Assembly: GCA_019217005.1 (NCBI GenBank)
Contig: JAHBNG010000109.1
Span: 1-51,726 of the forward strand
DNA length: 51,726 nt
DNA from: Chloroflexi bacterium TSY
Lineage (GTDB): Bacteria > Chloroflexota > Anaerolineae > Caldilineales > Caldilineaceae
Reading direction: 5' to 3'
Part shown: positions 44,776-51,726 of the stretch, piece after piece
Layout of the letters: each line of letters opens with the position of its first letter
Numbering within the stretch: the first letter of the stretch is position 1
Position numbers and translations under genes: made by a program
Notes under the pieces: generated by a model
Database searches by the model: none
What the model saw: only the letters and a program-made list of their open reading frames with translations
What the model was told of the DNA's origin: nothing

Positions 44776-45848
44776 ATCGACATAGTCGGCATAATCTGGA
44801 ATCATTGTGTTGCCCTGCAACGAAGATATTTCAAGTTGACCGGTAAATATATCAGCAAGTACGACTTGATGCGTCATATCACGAAACTCAAAAAGCTGCC
44901 CAAGTACGAATCTTGGAATCTGGTCGATGCGCAAGCCATCCAGAATATAGTCGAGCGCCTGGATCGTTCTTATCAACAATTTTTCAAGTCCAAGAAGGGT
45001 GAAAGCTCACGCAAGTATGGACGACCTACCTTCAAAAAGGTCAAGAAATACAAGAGTTTCACGCTCAAGCAGACGGGCTGGAAGCTGCTGGGCGGCAACA
45101 AGATTCGCATTCAGGGTCGAGTCTACAAATTCAGCAAGTCCCGCGAGATAGATGGGATGATGGCGAGAAGCGCCCACTTCGTGATCAAAACAGTGACAAT
45201 CAAGCGCGACCCGCGCGGCAATCTCTGGCTTTGCTTTTCGGTTGAAATCGAAGTAGACCCACCAACAGTTGATGTCATGACCGGTCAAACGGCAGGCTTT
45301 GACTTGGGTTGAAACGATTCCTCACGGCTAGCGAACAAGAAAATGACATCATCGCACCAGAGTTCTTCAAGCAGTCGCTCAATGACGTTGCTGCCAAGAA
45401 TCGTTCTTTGTCTCGCAAGCAAGATGGGTCGGGCAATCGCAAAAAGGCCAAAGACCAGCTGTCCAAGGCGCACGAAAAGGTTGCCAATCAACGACGGGAC
45501 TGGCAGTTTAAGACTGCCCACAAACTGACCGACAAATATGATGTGCTGTTTTTTGAAGATCTGAACATCGACAGCATGAAGCGCATCTGGGGTCGCAAAG
45601 TGAGTGATTTGGGTTTCAGTCAATTCATCGATATCATCCAGCATGTGGCCGACGAAAAAGGCAAGACAGTCCATTTTGTGGATCGATTCTATCCGTCGAG
45701 TAAGACTTGCTCCTGCTGTGCTCATATCAACCAAGAGTTAGAATTAGCAGACAGGATTTGGATCTGTCCAGGTTGTGGCGTCATCCATCATCGAGATAGA
45801 AACGCCGCGATCAACATTGAAAGAGTCGGGGCATCGACTCTGCGGTAA
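44776..45848 (+). pseudogene. TnpB (IS200/IS605-type RNA-guided nuclease), N-truncated and frameshifted
   Basis: The N-terminal domain lacks its first 20-30 residues and begins near IIWNHCVALQRRYF. The RuvC parts are present: GFDLG (first Asp, near 45300), FFEDLNIDSM (Glu, near 45550) and HHRDRNAAINIER (last Asp, near 45800). The zinc ribbon has CSCCAHIN and ICPGCGV. The frame changes by one step at about 45308, straight after GFDLG. An eight-residue in-frame insertion (MARSAHFV) lies between REIDGM and IKTVTIKRD and corresponds to a short palindromic repeat also found elsewhere in the window. No TnpA is adjacent. Confidence 0.78.
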
Positions 45849-45929
45849 GACGATATAAGACGGTCGCCTTCGACCGCTTTCGTTGCTTGAACCCAAGAAT
45901 CCCCGAGATTTATCTCTGGAGAGTATGTC
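45849..45929 (+). mobile_element. IS605-type right end / putative guide RNA 3' region
   Basis: After the TnpB stop, GACGGTCGCCTTCGACCGC forms a hairpin, followed by GAATCCCCGAGATTTATCTC with a small stem and then GAGTATGTCAA. This arrangement is typical of IS605-group right ends, where the TnpB guide RNA scaffold overlaps the tnpB 3' end. Downstream sequence resumes as an enolase-superfamily coding fragment at 45928. Confidence 0.5.
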
Positions 45930-46191
45930 AATACATCCCCTCGCGCCGCACAACAACAGCAGCGCCCTGAGCACCGTGGCCGACGCCCACATCTGCGCCA
46001 GCGTGCCCAATTTTCTCGCTCTGGAATTCCACCGCTACGGCGACCCGACCTGGAACGATACCCTGCTCAGCGACGAACCGGTGATCCAGCAAGGCCATGT
46101 GGTGCTCAACGAAAAACCCGGTCTCGGGGTAGAGCTCAACGAGGAATTCCTCACGGCCAACGGCGAAGGAGCCGATCCGCTGTGGCAGTGA
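45928..46191 (+). pseudogene. Mandelate racemase/enolase-superfamily C-terminal fragment
   Basis: The frame reads SIHPLAPHNNSSALSTVADA, HICASVPNFLALEFHRYGD and NEKPGLGVELNEEFL. The His in the HPLAPHN strand and the final KPGLGVELNEE match the C-terminal barrel and capping segment of MR/MLE sugar-acid dehydratases. Only 87 residues survive, and the left border is the IS605 right end, so the element sits in, or replaced, the rest of the gene. A different family member ends the window. Confidence 0.65.
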
Positions 46192-46238
46192 TGTGAATAA
46201 ACGCATGGATTCTATGAAAAAGCTTTCAGCTAATGTCG

Positions 46239-46292
46239 CGAAGCGACCACTTCGTGAGCAGCCGTCAGCTAGGTCGAAGCGACCACTTCGTG
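46239..46292. repeat. Two copies of the short palindrome CGAAGCGACCACTTCGTG
   Basis: Exact copies at 46239-46256 and 46275-46292, 36 bases apart. Close variants are at 35541-35558 and within TnpB (about 45164-45183). Core arms CGAAG/CTTCG enclose six bases. Confidence 0.75.
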
Positions 46293-46579
46293 TTTGGTTA
46301 CAGATGCGTAGCATCCACAGCCAGAATGTGGCCATATCTCGGGGTCGATATTTATACTCTCCTATACGACAAGAGAAAGGATACATCACATGTCCTACTA
46401 TTTGCCGATGGCCGCGTACGCACTGACTTGGAGATTGCCCGCTTGTTGGTAGTGGGCACGGATTTCGTGCCGCTGGGGTGTCCCTTTGACTATGACGTAA
46501 CAACGGTTGGGTGTCCTGGGCGCGCTTGCGTAATTTGCATTCTGAAAGGAGAGCTAAAGATGAAACTGTCATATAGTTC

Positions 46580-46637
46580 CCCAGAAAAGTTTTGTACCAC
46601 GTCTTCCAGAGCCAAGACGGGACAAAACTTTTCTGGG
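46580..46637. repeat. Cruciform with nested stems
   Basis: CCCAGAAAAGTTTTGT (46580-46595) pairs exactly with 46622-46637; inside, CGTCTT pairs with AAGACG. It lies 37 bases beyond the response-regulator stop on the minus strand, so it may end that transcript. No T-run follows. Confidence 0.65.
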
Positions 46638-46673
46638 TGAGTATAGGTGGGGTGCAATGCGTTTTGAATGGAG

Positions 46674-47321
46674 CTACAAAAGCTGATGCTTCTGCACATA
46701 TAGGGCCGCTTGAATGCGATCCGATACGCTTAGCTTACCGAGAATTTCGCTTACGTAGTTGCGCACTGTGCCAGTCGAAAGCTGTAATTCTTTGGCGATA
46801 TCAGTATTGCTACGGCCACGGGCAATCAACCTCAGTACCTCAAGCTCGCGGTTGGTTAGCTTTTCGCTGCCCGCTACTTCTGTTTCGGGCGCGGCGCTTG
46901 TATTCTGCGAGACGTAGGCCATCAACTTACTAGCCACGTCTGGATCGAGCCACGCCTTGCCTCGAGCACTATCTTCAATGGCGCGGACCAGATCATCACG
47001 CCGCGTGTCCTTGAGTATGTACCCTGTGGCTCCGGCGCGTACGGCATCAAAGAGCCAAGCATCATCAGCATAAGTGGTCAGGACCAACACATAGACGTCG
47101 TCATAGTGTTCACGAATCAGCCGCGTGGCCTGCACACCATTCATCACCGGCATGTTTAGATCCATGAGCACGACATTGGGTTGGCGTTGGGCCACCAAGC
47201 TTAGCGCCTCTTCGCCATTTGCAGCCATGCCTACCACCTCCACCTCGGCCACAGTGCTTAAGATTGCAGCCAAGCCATCGCGCACCACGGTCTGATCATC
47301 ACAGATTAAAACACGTACCAT
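46674..47321 (-). CDS. NarL/FixJ-type response regulator with LuxR HTH
   Basis: An intact 215-residue protein. The receiver starts VRVLICDDQTVVRDG (acidic pair), has the phospho-acceptor Asp in VVLMDLNMPVMNG near residue 54, and Lys in YILKDTRRDD near 104. The C-terminal GerE-type HTH reads LTNRELEVLRLIARGRSNTD and LSTGTVRNYVSEILGKLS. It follows the DesK-like kinase by 30 bases on the same strand as a two-component pair. Confidence 0.93.
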   Translation of the reverse strand: MVRVLICDDQTVVRDGLAAILSTVAEVEVVGMAANGEEALSLVAQRQPNVVLMDLNMPVMNGVQATRLIREHYDDVYVLVLTTYADDAWLFDAVRAGATGYILKDTRRDDLVRAIEDSARGKAWLDPDVASKLMAYVSQNTSAAPETEVAGSEKLTNRELEVLRLIARGRSNTDIAKELQLSTGTVRNYVSEILGKLSVSDRIQAALYVQKHQLL

Positions 47322-47351
47322 TGTTTCGCCACTCCATAAGAAGTCAACTGT

Positions 47352-48625
47352 TCACTGCTTACTACTCACTGAATTAAGCGCAACTTCCAGACGAACTATT
47401 GCCCCTTGCTCAGGTTGACTCTCAATCGTTAATGTTCCATCAAGCATGGCCGCTCGCTCCTGCATTCCCTGGATCCCTAGTTGATGTTCTTCATTCAGCA
47501 ACGTATCTGGCTCAAAACCGATGCCGTCGTCTTGAATGTGCAGCTCAATGTGCTGCACACTGTGTTGTATGCGCAACCATACGTTCCTGGCGCGGGCATG
47601 ACGTACCACATTTTCCAGTGCTTCCTGCCCGATGCGGTAGAGCGCCTGCTCCACATAAGCAGGTAAGTGCGCAACGTCCTCCGGTATATCCAAACGCAGA
47701 GTCAAGTCGCCTCGCTTGGCGGCAGATTCGGCGGTATTGCGTAAGGCATAGACCAATCCAACTTCCTCCAAAGGGGAGGCGCGTAGCGACGAGCCTCCTT
47801 CAGGCCAGTGCGAACTGTGTCGTCTACACTGGTTAGCATAGCCCGCGCTTGTGCCTCGTTTACACTCCACAGTGAGTGGACGGCTTCAATCTGAACCGAC
47901 GCTGCGCTTAGTGAATGGGCCAATGTATCATGCAATTCCCGCGCCAGTCGATTGCGTTCGCGCGTGACGGAGAGCTGCTCCACCGTGGAGGCAAAGCTGG
48001 CTAATTGAGCATTTGCTTCTATCTGCCGCTCATTTGCCTCAATCAGGGCCTGCCGCTGCTCGCGCTGTCGTCTCATTAGCCAAGTCATGCTATAGCCGGC
48101 GCTTAGCCAAACAATCATGCGCACAATCAGATCATCAGTGGTGTGGTTGAACATAAAAGTATCCACCACGGTAGTCTGCCAGATGAGCAACCATTCGGCT
48201 AAGGCCACGATGACTGTATAGAACACGACGATTCGCAAGCGATACTGTCAGGCCACAATCAATAGGAGCAGAATCATATCCTGCCGGACTTTCCACATGT
48301 GAACGAGGATGAACTCCGAGACATCAGGTCCCCTGGCCAAATTGATAAACCAAAGCCGTTCCACCAGAAAGGGAAAAGTACAGATGCCAATAATAGCTGG
48401 TAGGAAGAAACGGCCAAGGCGCTTTTGAAAAGCGGAGACACTTAGCATGACCAGGCCAAGCGAGATCAAGCCAATCAACAACAGGCGGAGCTCGACCGAG
48501 ACCGCGCTGGTTTGACCACTTCGCCATTCAAAAAAGGGAGGTTGAAGTGCCCAAAATGCAATAAAGTAGCATATGACAACGCGAAATCCGCGCAAGAGTC
48601 CTGGTTCCAGATGAATTCTTGGCAT
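47352..48625 (-). pseudogene. DesK/NarX-type histidine kinase, with internal TGA and a frameshift
   Basis: ATG 48625 (GGAAGA upstream) opens a membrane region of about six helices. An in-frame TGA at 48248-48246 interrupts it (VA-stop-QYRLRIVVF); the same frame continues through a coiled coil to the HisKA_3 box RERNRLARELHDTLAHSLS (His in ELHDTLAH). A one-base step near 47790 (after LKEARR) leads into the HATPase part with ALENVVRHARARNVW and the G1 box DDGIGFEPD. Both lesions must be errors or decay; a Trp codon changed to TGA would explain the first. The paired regulator is intact. Confidence 0.82.
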
Positions 48626-48655
48626 CGTTCTTCCATCATACCACAATTGACGCAC

Positions 48656-49066
48656 GCATGAACAGTGGCAGGTGTCATATGACAGGCGTCATGGTTTTGA
48701 CCAACTGTCACCGTTTGGACTATGACAGATCATGGCGAAGGAGGTGACAGCGGGGCTGACAGGTAACACTTATAGGCAGAACCAGATTCCGCTACAATTA
48801 AAGGGCTTGTTCATCATGATGAAAATGGCGAGAATCAGTCCATAACAAAGCGTTCTATAGGTGCTTCAAAGATCTAGAACGAATACGGAAAGAGTCTCAG
48901 AGTAAATTTTCGTTTCTATACCGCACGAGCTTATAAATTTCAAATAAATTTGAGCAATTTTAGTCGAGTAGTGACGACAAATTTACTTTAAATTTATGGC
49001 CGTGCTCAGTATAGCTAATGAGATCCTTTGATCCCCTATAGCGCCGATACAAAAAGGAAGTGACAA
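48656..49066. promoter_or_regulatory. Divergent regulatory region with TGACAG repeats
   Basis: 411 bases without a gene between the kinase (minus) and the MBL lipoprotein (plus). A perfect palindrome TGTCATATGACA lies at 48673-48684. The TGACAG motif or its complement occurs about five times between 48670 and 48765, close to the kinase start. This looks like a binding region for a dimeric regulator, perhaps autoregulation by the NarL-type protein. Region 48840-49040 is AT-rich with no clear signal. Confidence 0.5.
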
Positions 49067-50056
49067 ATGCAACTTATTCGCCAACAATTTACAATCAGAC
49101 AAAATCAGCTTATACTACTTATATTGCTGATTGGCATGTTTACGCTCTCGGCTTGTACAATTACCCTGGTTGACCCTAGCACAGAGACGGTGGCCAACAC
49201 AGTGGAACAGTCTGCAGAACAAACGGACGATGGGCCACCGCCTCCCCCACCGCCAGCCACAATGACCGAACTTAGTGACGGCGTCTATCATTACTATGGT
49301 GGCTTTTACAGCAGCTTAGTCGTCGTGACCAATGAAGGCGTTCTGATTACGGATACGGCCAATGCATTGCGTGCCGCCGAACTCCAAGCGGCCATTGCCG
49401 AGCTTACGGATCAGCCCGTTACCCATATTGTTTTGACTCACGAGCATTATGACCACGTGGGGGGAACTGAAATATTTGCCGATGCTGAGATCATTTGCCA
49501 CGCCATTTGTAACACCGTCTTCCAGATAGACGAGTACGGTATGGCTCCACCGGCCGTGGACAGATCATTTGAGACGTTCTTAGCTATTGAACTGGGTGGC
49601 AAAACAGTAGAGATGCATCACATTGCGCCGGGTGATGGTGTGGGGACGACGGTTATCTATATGCCGCAGGAACAGGTCGTCATGACAGCCGATCTTTACA
49701 GCCCGCGTGCCTTGACAAATGGCGCGTTTATGAACGATCAAAACCTACTTGGTATGCGCAAGATCTTAAATGGAGTTGCGACCTGGGAACTCAAACATGC
49801 CATCACAGCCCACGCACCTAGTACCGAACCGCAAGATCTGCGTGACGCGGCTGCTTATTATGATGACCTCTTTGAAGCAATCAATAAAGAGATGGCACCG
49901 GTCATTGCCGAACAAGGCTTTTTTGCCGCATTTGGTCTTGCCGAGCAACTAACCAATCAGCTGAAGCTTCCCCAATACGCCGAATGGGAAGGATACAATG
50001 ATTTTCTACCAGCCCATATACGGCGCATGGCGCTCAGCTTAATCCACGGTGGATAA
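49067..50056 (+). CDS. Metallo-beta-lactamase-fold hydrolase, lipoprotein
   Basis: A 329-residue exported lipoprotein with signal helix LILLILLIGMF and lipobox LSAC near residue 30, then a proline-rich linker of seven prolines. The MBL fold has THEHYDHVGG near residue 126 (HxHxDH zinc site). HHIAPGDGVGTTVIYMP supplies the next His, VMTADLY an Asp and ITAHAPST the last His. Length and His spacing fit hydrolases such as alkylsulfatase- or quorum-lactonase-like MBL proteins; substrate unknown. AAAGGAAG lies upstream of ATG 49067. Confidence 0.87.
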   Translation: MQLIRQQFTIRQNQLILLILLIGMFTLSACTITLVDPSTETVANTVEQSAEQTDDGPPPPPPPATMTELSDGVYHYYGGFYSSLVVVTNEGVLITDTANALRAAELQAAIAELTDQPVTHIVLTHEHYDHVGGTEIFADAEIICHAICNTVFQIDEYGMAPPAVDRSFETFLAIELGGKTVEMHHIAPGDGVGTTVIYMPQEQVVMTADLYSPRALTNGAFMNDQNLLGMRKILNGVATWELKHAITAHAPSTEPQDLRDAAAYYDDLFEAINKEMAPVIAEQGFFAAFGLAEQLTNQLKLPQYAEWEGYNDFLPAHIRRMALSLIHGG

Positions 50057-50147
50057 GCTAGGCCCTGTGAGTCTGTAAATCTGCCATTTAAACCATAGAA
50101 AGAGCGAGAAGAGCAGGAATGAGCTTCCGGCCTTCTTGTTCTTCTTG

Positions 50148-50172
50148 TGACTATTGGGCGACGCCCACGTGT
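50148..50172. repeat. Degenerate REP-like unit R5
   Basis: CGACGCCCACGTGTGTCG occurs after the MBL gene and shares the GCCCACGTG core of R1-R4. The opposite stem half is missing, so it is a partial unit. Confidence 0.35.
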
Positions 50173-50305
50173 GTCGAATAGCAAGGGTCTGGAATAAAGT
50201 GACATAGACCTTCACCTGGAAGCTTGTCAATGTCATTTAGTTAAGTGATTTTGGGAGCGATCCTCGATGGATATCCAACGGATATATGGATGCGAAATTG
50301 AGATA

Positions 50306-50575
50306 TTTGCGGCCCTTGAAACTATCAGGCAAATTGCGGATGACTTAGATCAACCTTTGGCGAGTGTCGTGCTAGCCTGGGTGATGCATCAACCAGGAAT
50401 TACGTCGCTCTTGGTGGGGGCTAGAAAACCGGAAGAAGTAGAGTGGAATCTCCCGGTAGTTAATCTCAAGCTAGCAGATGACATGGCAACAAAGCTTGCG
50501 CAAGCGACAGCACTCGTCAAAGAGAAACTGGGCAATAATCCTGATATGTGGTTTGCTGATTCGCGGATGCGTTAG
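50306..50575 (+). pseudogene. Aldo/keto reductase C-terminal fragment
   Basis: The frame from ATG 50267 joins AKR homology at ALETIRQIADDLDQPLASVV, then AWVMHQPGITSLLVGARKPE and KEKLGNNPDMW. This is the cofactor-binding C-terminus of the YghZ/AKR14-like branch. Barrel strands 1-6 and the catalytic tetrad are absent. It ends 37 bases before the epimerase start. Confidence 0.7.
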
Positions 50576-50612
50576 ATGGACAAATCTAACCGTTCACGGT
50601 AAGGAGCTGAAT

Positions 50613-51344
50613 ATGGCCAAAAAGAAAAACGTCATGATCACCGGTGCCGCTGGTTTAGTCGGCACGATCCTGCGCCAGCACTGGGGCGACCGTTACGCCC
50701 TGCGCCTGGCCGATATTCGCCCTGTTGAAAACCTCCAGGCACACGAAGAATTCGCCCAACTAGACATCACCGATCTCGACGCCTTCACTGTCGCCTGCCA
50801 GGACATGGACGTGCTCGTGCACCTGGCCGCCGACCGCAGGCAAAAAGCCGATTTTTACGAGACGCTGCTCAACCTCAATATCATCGGTGGTTATAACGGT
50901 TTTGAGGCGGCGCGGCGCGCTGGCTGTCAGCGCATCGTCTTTGCCAGCAGCATCAATGCCGTATTGGGCTATCAGGGTGCAGAAGCCGTTTCCTGGAACG
51001 TGCCCGTTTTTCCACAGAATGTCTACGGTGCCACCAAGTGTTTTGGCGAGGCCCTCGGCCGAGTCTACGCCGACCAGCACGGCCTCTCCTGCATCAGCGT
51101 ACGCTTGGGCAGTCCGCGCTTCGACCAGGGGGGCGATTGGGACCCGGAAGAACCCTCGCACCGGATCAGCCCGCGCGACGCGGCGCAGCTCTTTGCCCGT
51201 TGCGTCGATGTAGAGGAGGTCGACGTGGCCATCGTGCCCGGTATCTCGCGCCACAAAAAGGGCTGGCAGGACGTAGAGGATGCCTGTCGTCTGCTAGGCT
51301 ACGAGCCGCAGGACGGCACGGCTTTTCCGCGTGCGTTTTCCTAG
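50613..51344 (+). CDS. NAD-dependent epimerase/dehydratase (extended SDR)
   Basis: A 243-residue protein; start ATG 50613 with AAGGAG at 50601-50606. TGAAGLVG near residue 10 binds NAD, VHLAADR follows near 70, the catalytic Ser lies in FASSINAVLG near 113, and YGATK near 142. The shortness and the RLGSPRFDQGGD region resemble uronate-dehydrogenase-like SDRs, which would fit with the adjacent enolase-superfamily dehydratase in sugar-acid catabolism. The frame is intact. Its TAG (51342-51344) shares the CTAG tetranucleotide with the stop of the opposite gene. Confidence 0.87.
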   Translation: MAKKKNVMITGAAGLVGTILRQHWGDRYALRLADIRPVENLQAHEEFAQLDITDLDAFTVACQDMDVLVHLAADRRQKADFYETLLNLNIIGGYNGFEAARRAGCQRIVFASSINAVLGYQGAEAVSWNVPVFPQNVYGATKCFGEALGRVYADQHGLSCISVRLGSPRFDQGGDWDPEEPSHRISPRDAAQLFARCVDVEEVDVAIVPGISRHKKGWQDVEDACRLLGYEPQDGTAFPRAFS

Positions 51345-51726
51345 CCCCCGTAGCCCTCGACGACATGGGCGCGCATGTAGTCCTTGTCCAGCTCGATGCC
51401 CAGACCGGGTCGGTCTGACAGATAGATCTTGTCCCCTCGGATGTCGAGAGGGTGGTCGATATAGGCGTCGTAGGCATTCAGTTTCGCCCGGGTAGTCTCG
51501 ACGCGGTAGTGGTTGGGCACCGACGCCATCACGTGCGCGCCGGCCAGGACGTTGATCGGACCGCTGGCGTCGTGGGGGGAAATGGGTATGTAGTACGCCT
51601 CGGCCATCGTGGAGATCTTCTTCATTTCGGAGATGCCGCCGGTCCAGGTCACGTCTGGCATGATGAAGTCGGCCAGTTTGTTTTCGAGAATCGGCACGAA
51701 TTCCCAGCGCGTGTGCAGTCGCTCGC
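51341..51726 (-). CDS. Mandelate racemase/muconate lactonizing enzyme family, 3' part
   Basis: The gene enters from the right edge on the minus strand; about 128 C-terminal residues are seen. LADFIMPDVTWTGGISEMKK supplies a conserved Asp after the seventh strand, IPISPHDASGPINVLAGAHV the catalytic-type His, and SDRPGLGIELDKDYM the terminal capping segment. It resembles sugar-acid dehydratases of the enolase superfamily. It converges with the epimerase, both stops using one CTAG. The N-terminal capping domain and metal ligands lie outside the window. Confidence 0.8.
   Translation of the reverse strand, partial: ERLHTRWEFVPILENKLADFIMPDVTWTGGISEMKKISTMAEAYYIPISPHDASGPINVLAGAHVMASVPNHYRVETTRAKLNAYDAYIDHPLDIRGDKIYLSDRPGLGIELDKDYMRAHVVEGYGG

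Larger units (their letters stand above)
46192..46673. other. Intergenic block with short repeats and a cruciform
   Basis: No gene is supported. Open frames here show no recognisable domain. Contents are two copies of an 18-bp short palindrome (46239-46256 and 46275-46292) and a strong cruciform (46580-46637). Confidence 0.5.

Noticed and set aside
46233..46640. A 135-codon open frame after the enolase fragment
   Set aside because: The first third is made of the short palindromic repeats and the end is inside the cruciform. The middle is unidentified, so no function is claimed.
43751..48248. TGA read as tryptophan (two genes have TGA where Trp is expected)
   Set aside because: Intact genes here use TGA as a normal stop, for example the amidohydrolase (40304-40306) and first permease (14697-14699). 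Both genes carrying internal TGA have other lesions.

Overview
The window is bacterial and reads as a heavily reworked accessory region. It has no rRNA or tRNA that I could recognise and no CRISPR array. Tat-exported lipoprotein sugar-binding proteins with carbohydrate ABC permeases, CRTAC1-like FG-GAP/ASPIC-UnbV proteins, phytanoyl-CoA-dioxygenase-like enzymes, amidohydrolase/Rieske pairs and dense IS, REP and MITE content together suggest a Chloroflexota-like organism (Anaerolineae/Caldilineae type). That placement is inference from gene content only. Base composition changes along the window: about 1-5.3 kb is clearly GC-rich, as are 43.9-44.7 kb and the last kilobase, while most of the middle is close to balanced.

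Layout. 1-5.3 kb: a frameshifted SDR, an intact aldo/keto reductase, fragments of a peptide-ABC permease and a GNAT acetyltransferase, and a decayed Kir-type channel next to an LtrA-like membrane protein broken by a 61-bp tandem duplication. 5.3-8.2 kb: a truncated AlkD-like protein, then an integron-like unit made of an attC-like imperfect palindrome, an amidase, a promoter with three CGACA-N2-TGTCG palindromes, and a divergent truncated IntI-like integrase. 8.3-18.6 kb (cluster 1): hybrid histidine kinase HK1, convergent regulator RR1, sugar-binding protein SBP1, two permeases and a truncated CRTAC1 copy. 18.6-25.4 kb: PhyH-like oxygenase, an IS982/AGE-epimerase chimera, an LLM flavin enzyme, a complete IS5-type element, a zinc alcohol dehydrogenase (ADH1) and a UPF0175/PIN toxin-antitoxin pair. 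25.6-38.9 kb (cluster 2): HK2, a REP-associated transposase (RAYT) in pieces, RR2, SBP2, an IS701-like transposase and a second CRTAC1 copy. 39.1-42.9 kb: amidohydrolase and Rieske protein, ADH2, an SDR. 43.1-46.6 kb: remnants (HsdR, YgjP-like peptidase, two VOC fragments), an EamA-type transporter, a damaged TnpB, an enolase-superfamily fragment. 46.6-51.7 kb: a NarL/DesK two-component system with a broken kinase, a metallo-beta-lactamase-fold lipoprotein, an aldo/keto reductase fragment, an NAD-dependent epimerase and the 3' end of an enolase-superfamily gene.

How the genes fit together. Clusters 1 and 2 share the order kinase, convergent HTH/degenerate-ATPase/receiver regulator, sugar-binding protein, CRTAC1, so the kinase/regulator pair probably senses or controls carbohydrate uptake. 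Cluster 2 has lost its permeases. Both kinases carry insertions (a 215-bp MITE in HK1, a 1.4-kb IS in HK2), whereas both regulators are intact. Scattered oxidoreductases, amidohydrolases and enolase-family genes fit sugar or sugar-acid catabolism.

The main novelty is the layering of small mobile DNA. A 215-bp element occurs four times with 5-bp target duplications. A 155-bp element occurs four times with 8-bp target duplications. A roughly 1.5-kb DDE element occurs three times with 6-bp target duplications. One RAYT gene, flanked by its own REP-like hairpins, holds four of these insertions, and removing them restores one 177-codon frame. In nearly every interrupted gene, removing the element plus one target copy restores the reading frame, so insertion boundaries can be placed to the base.
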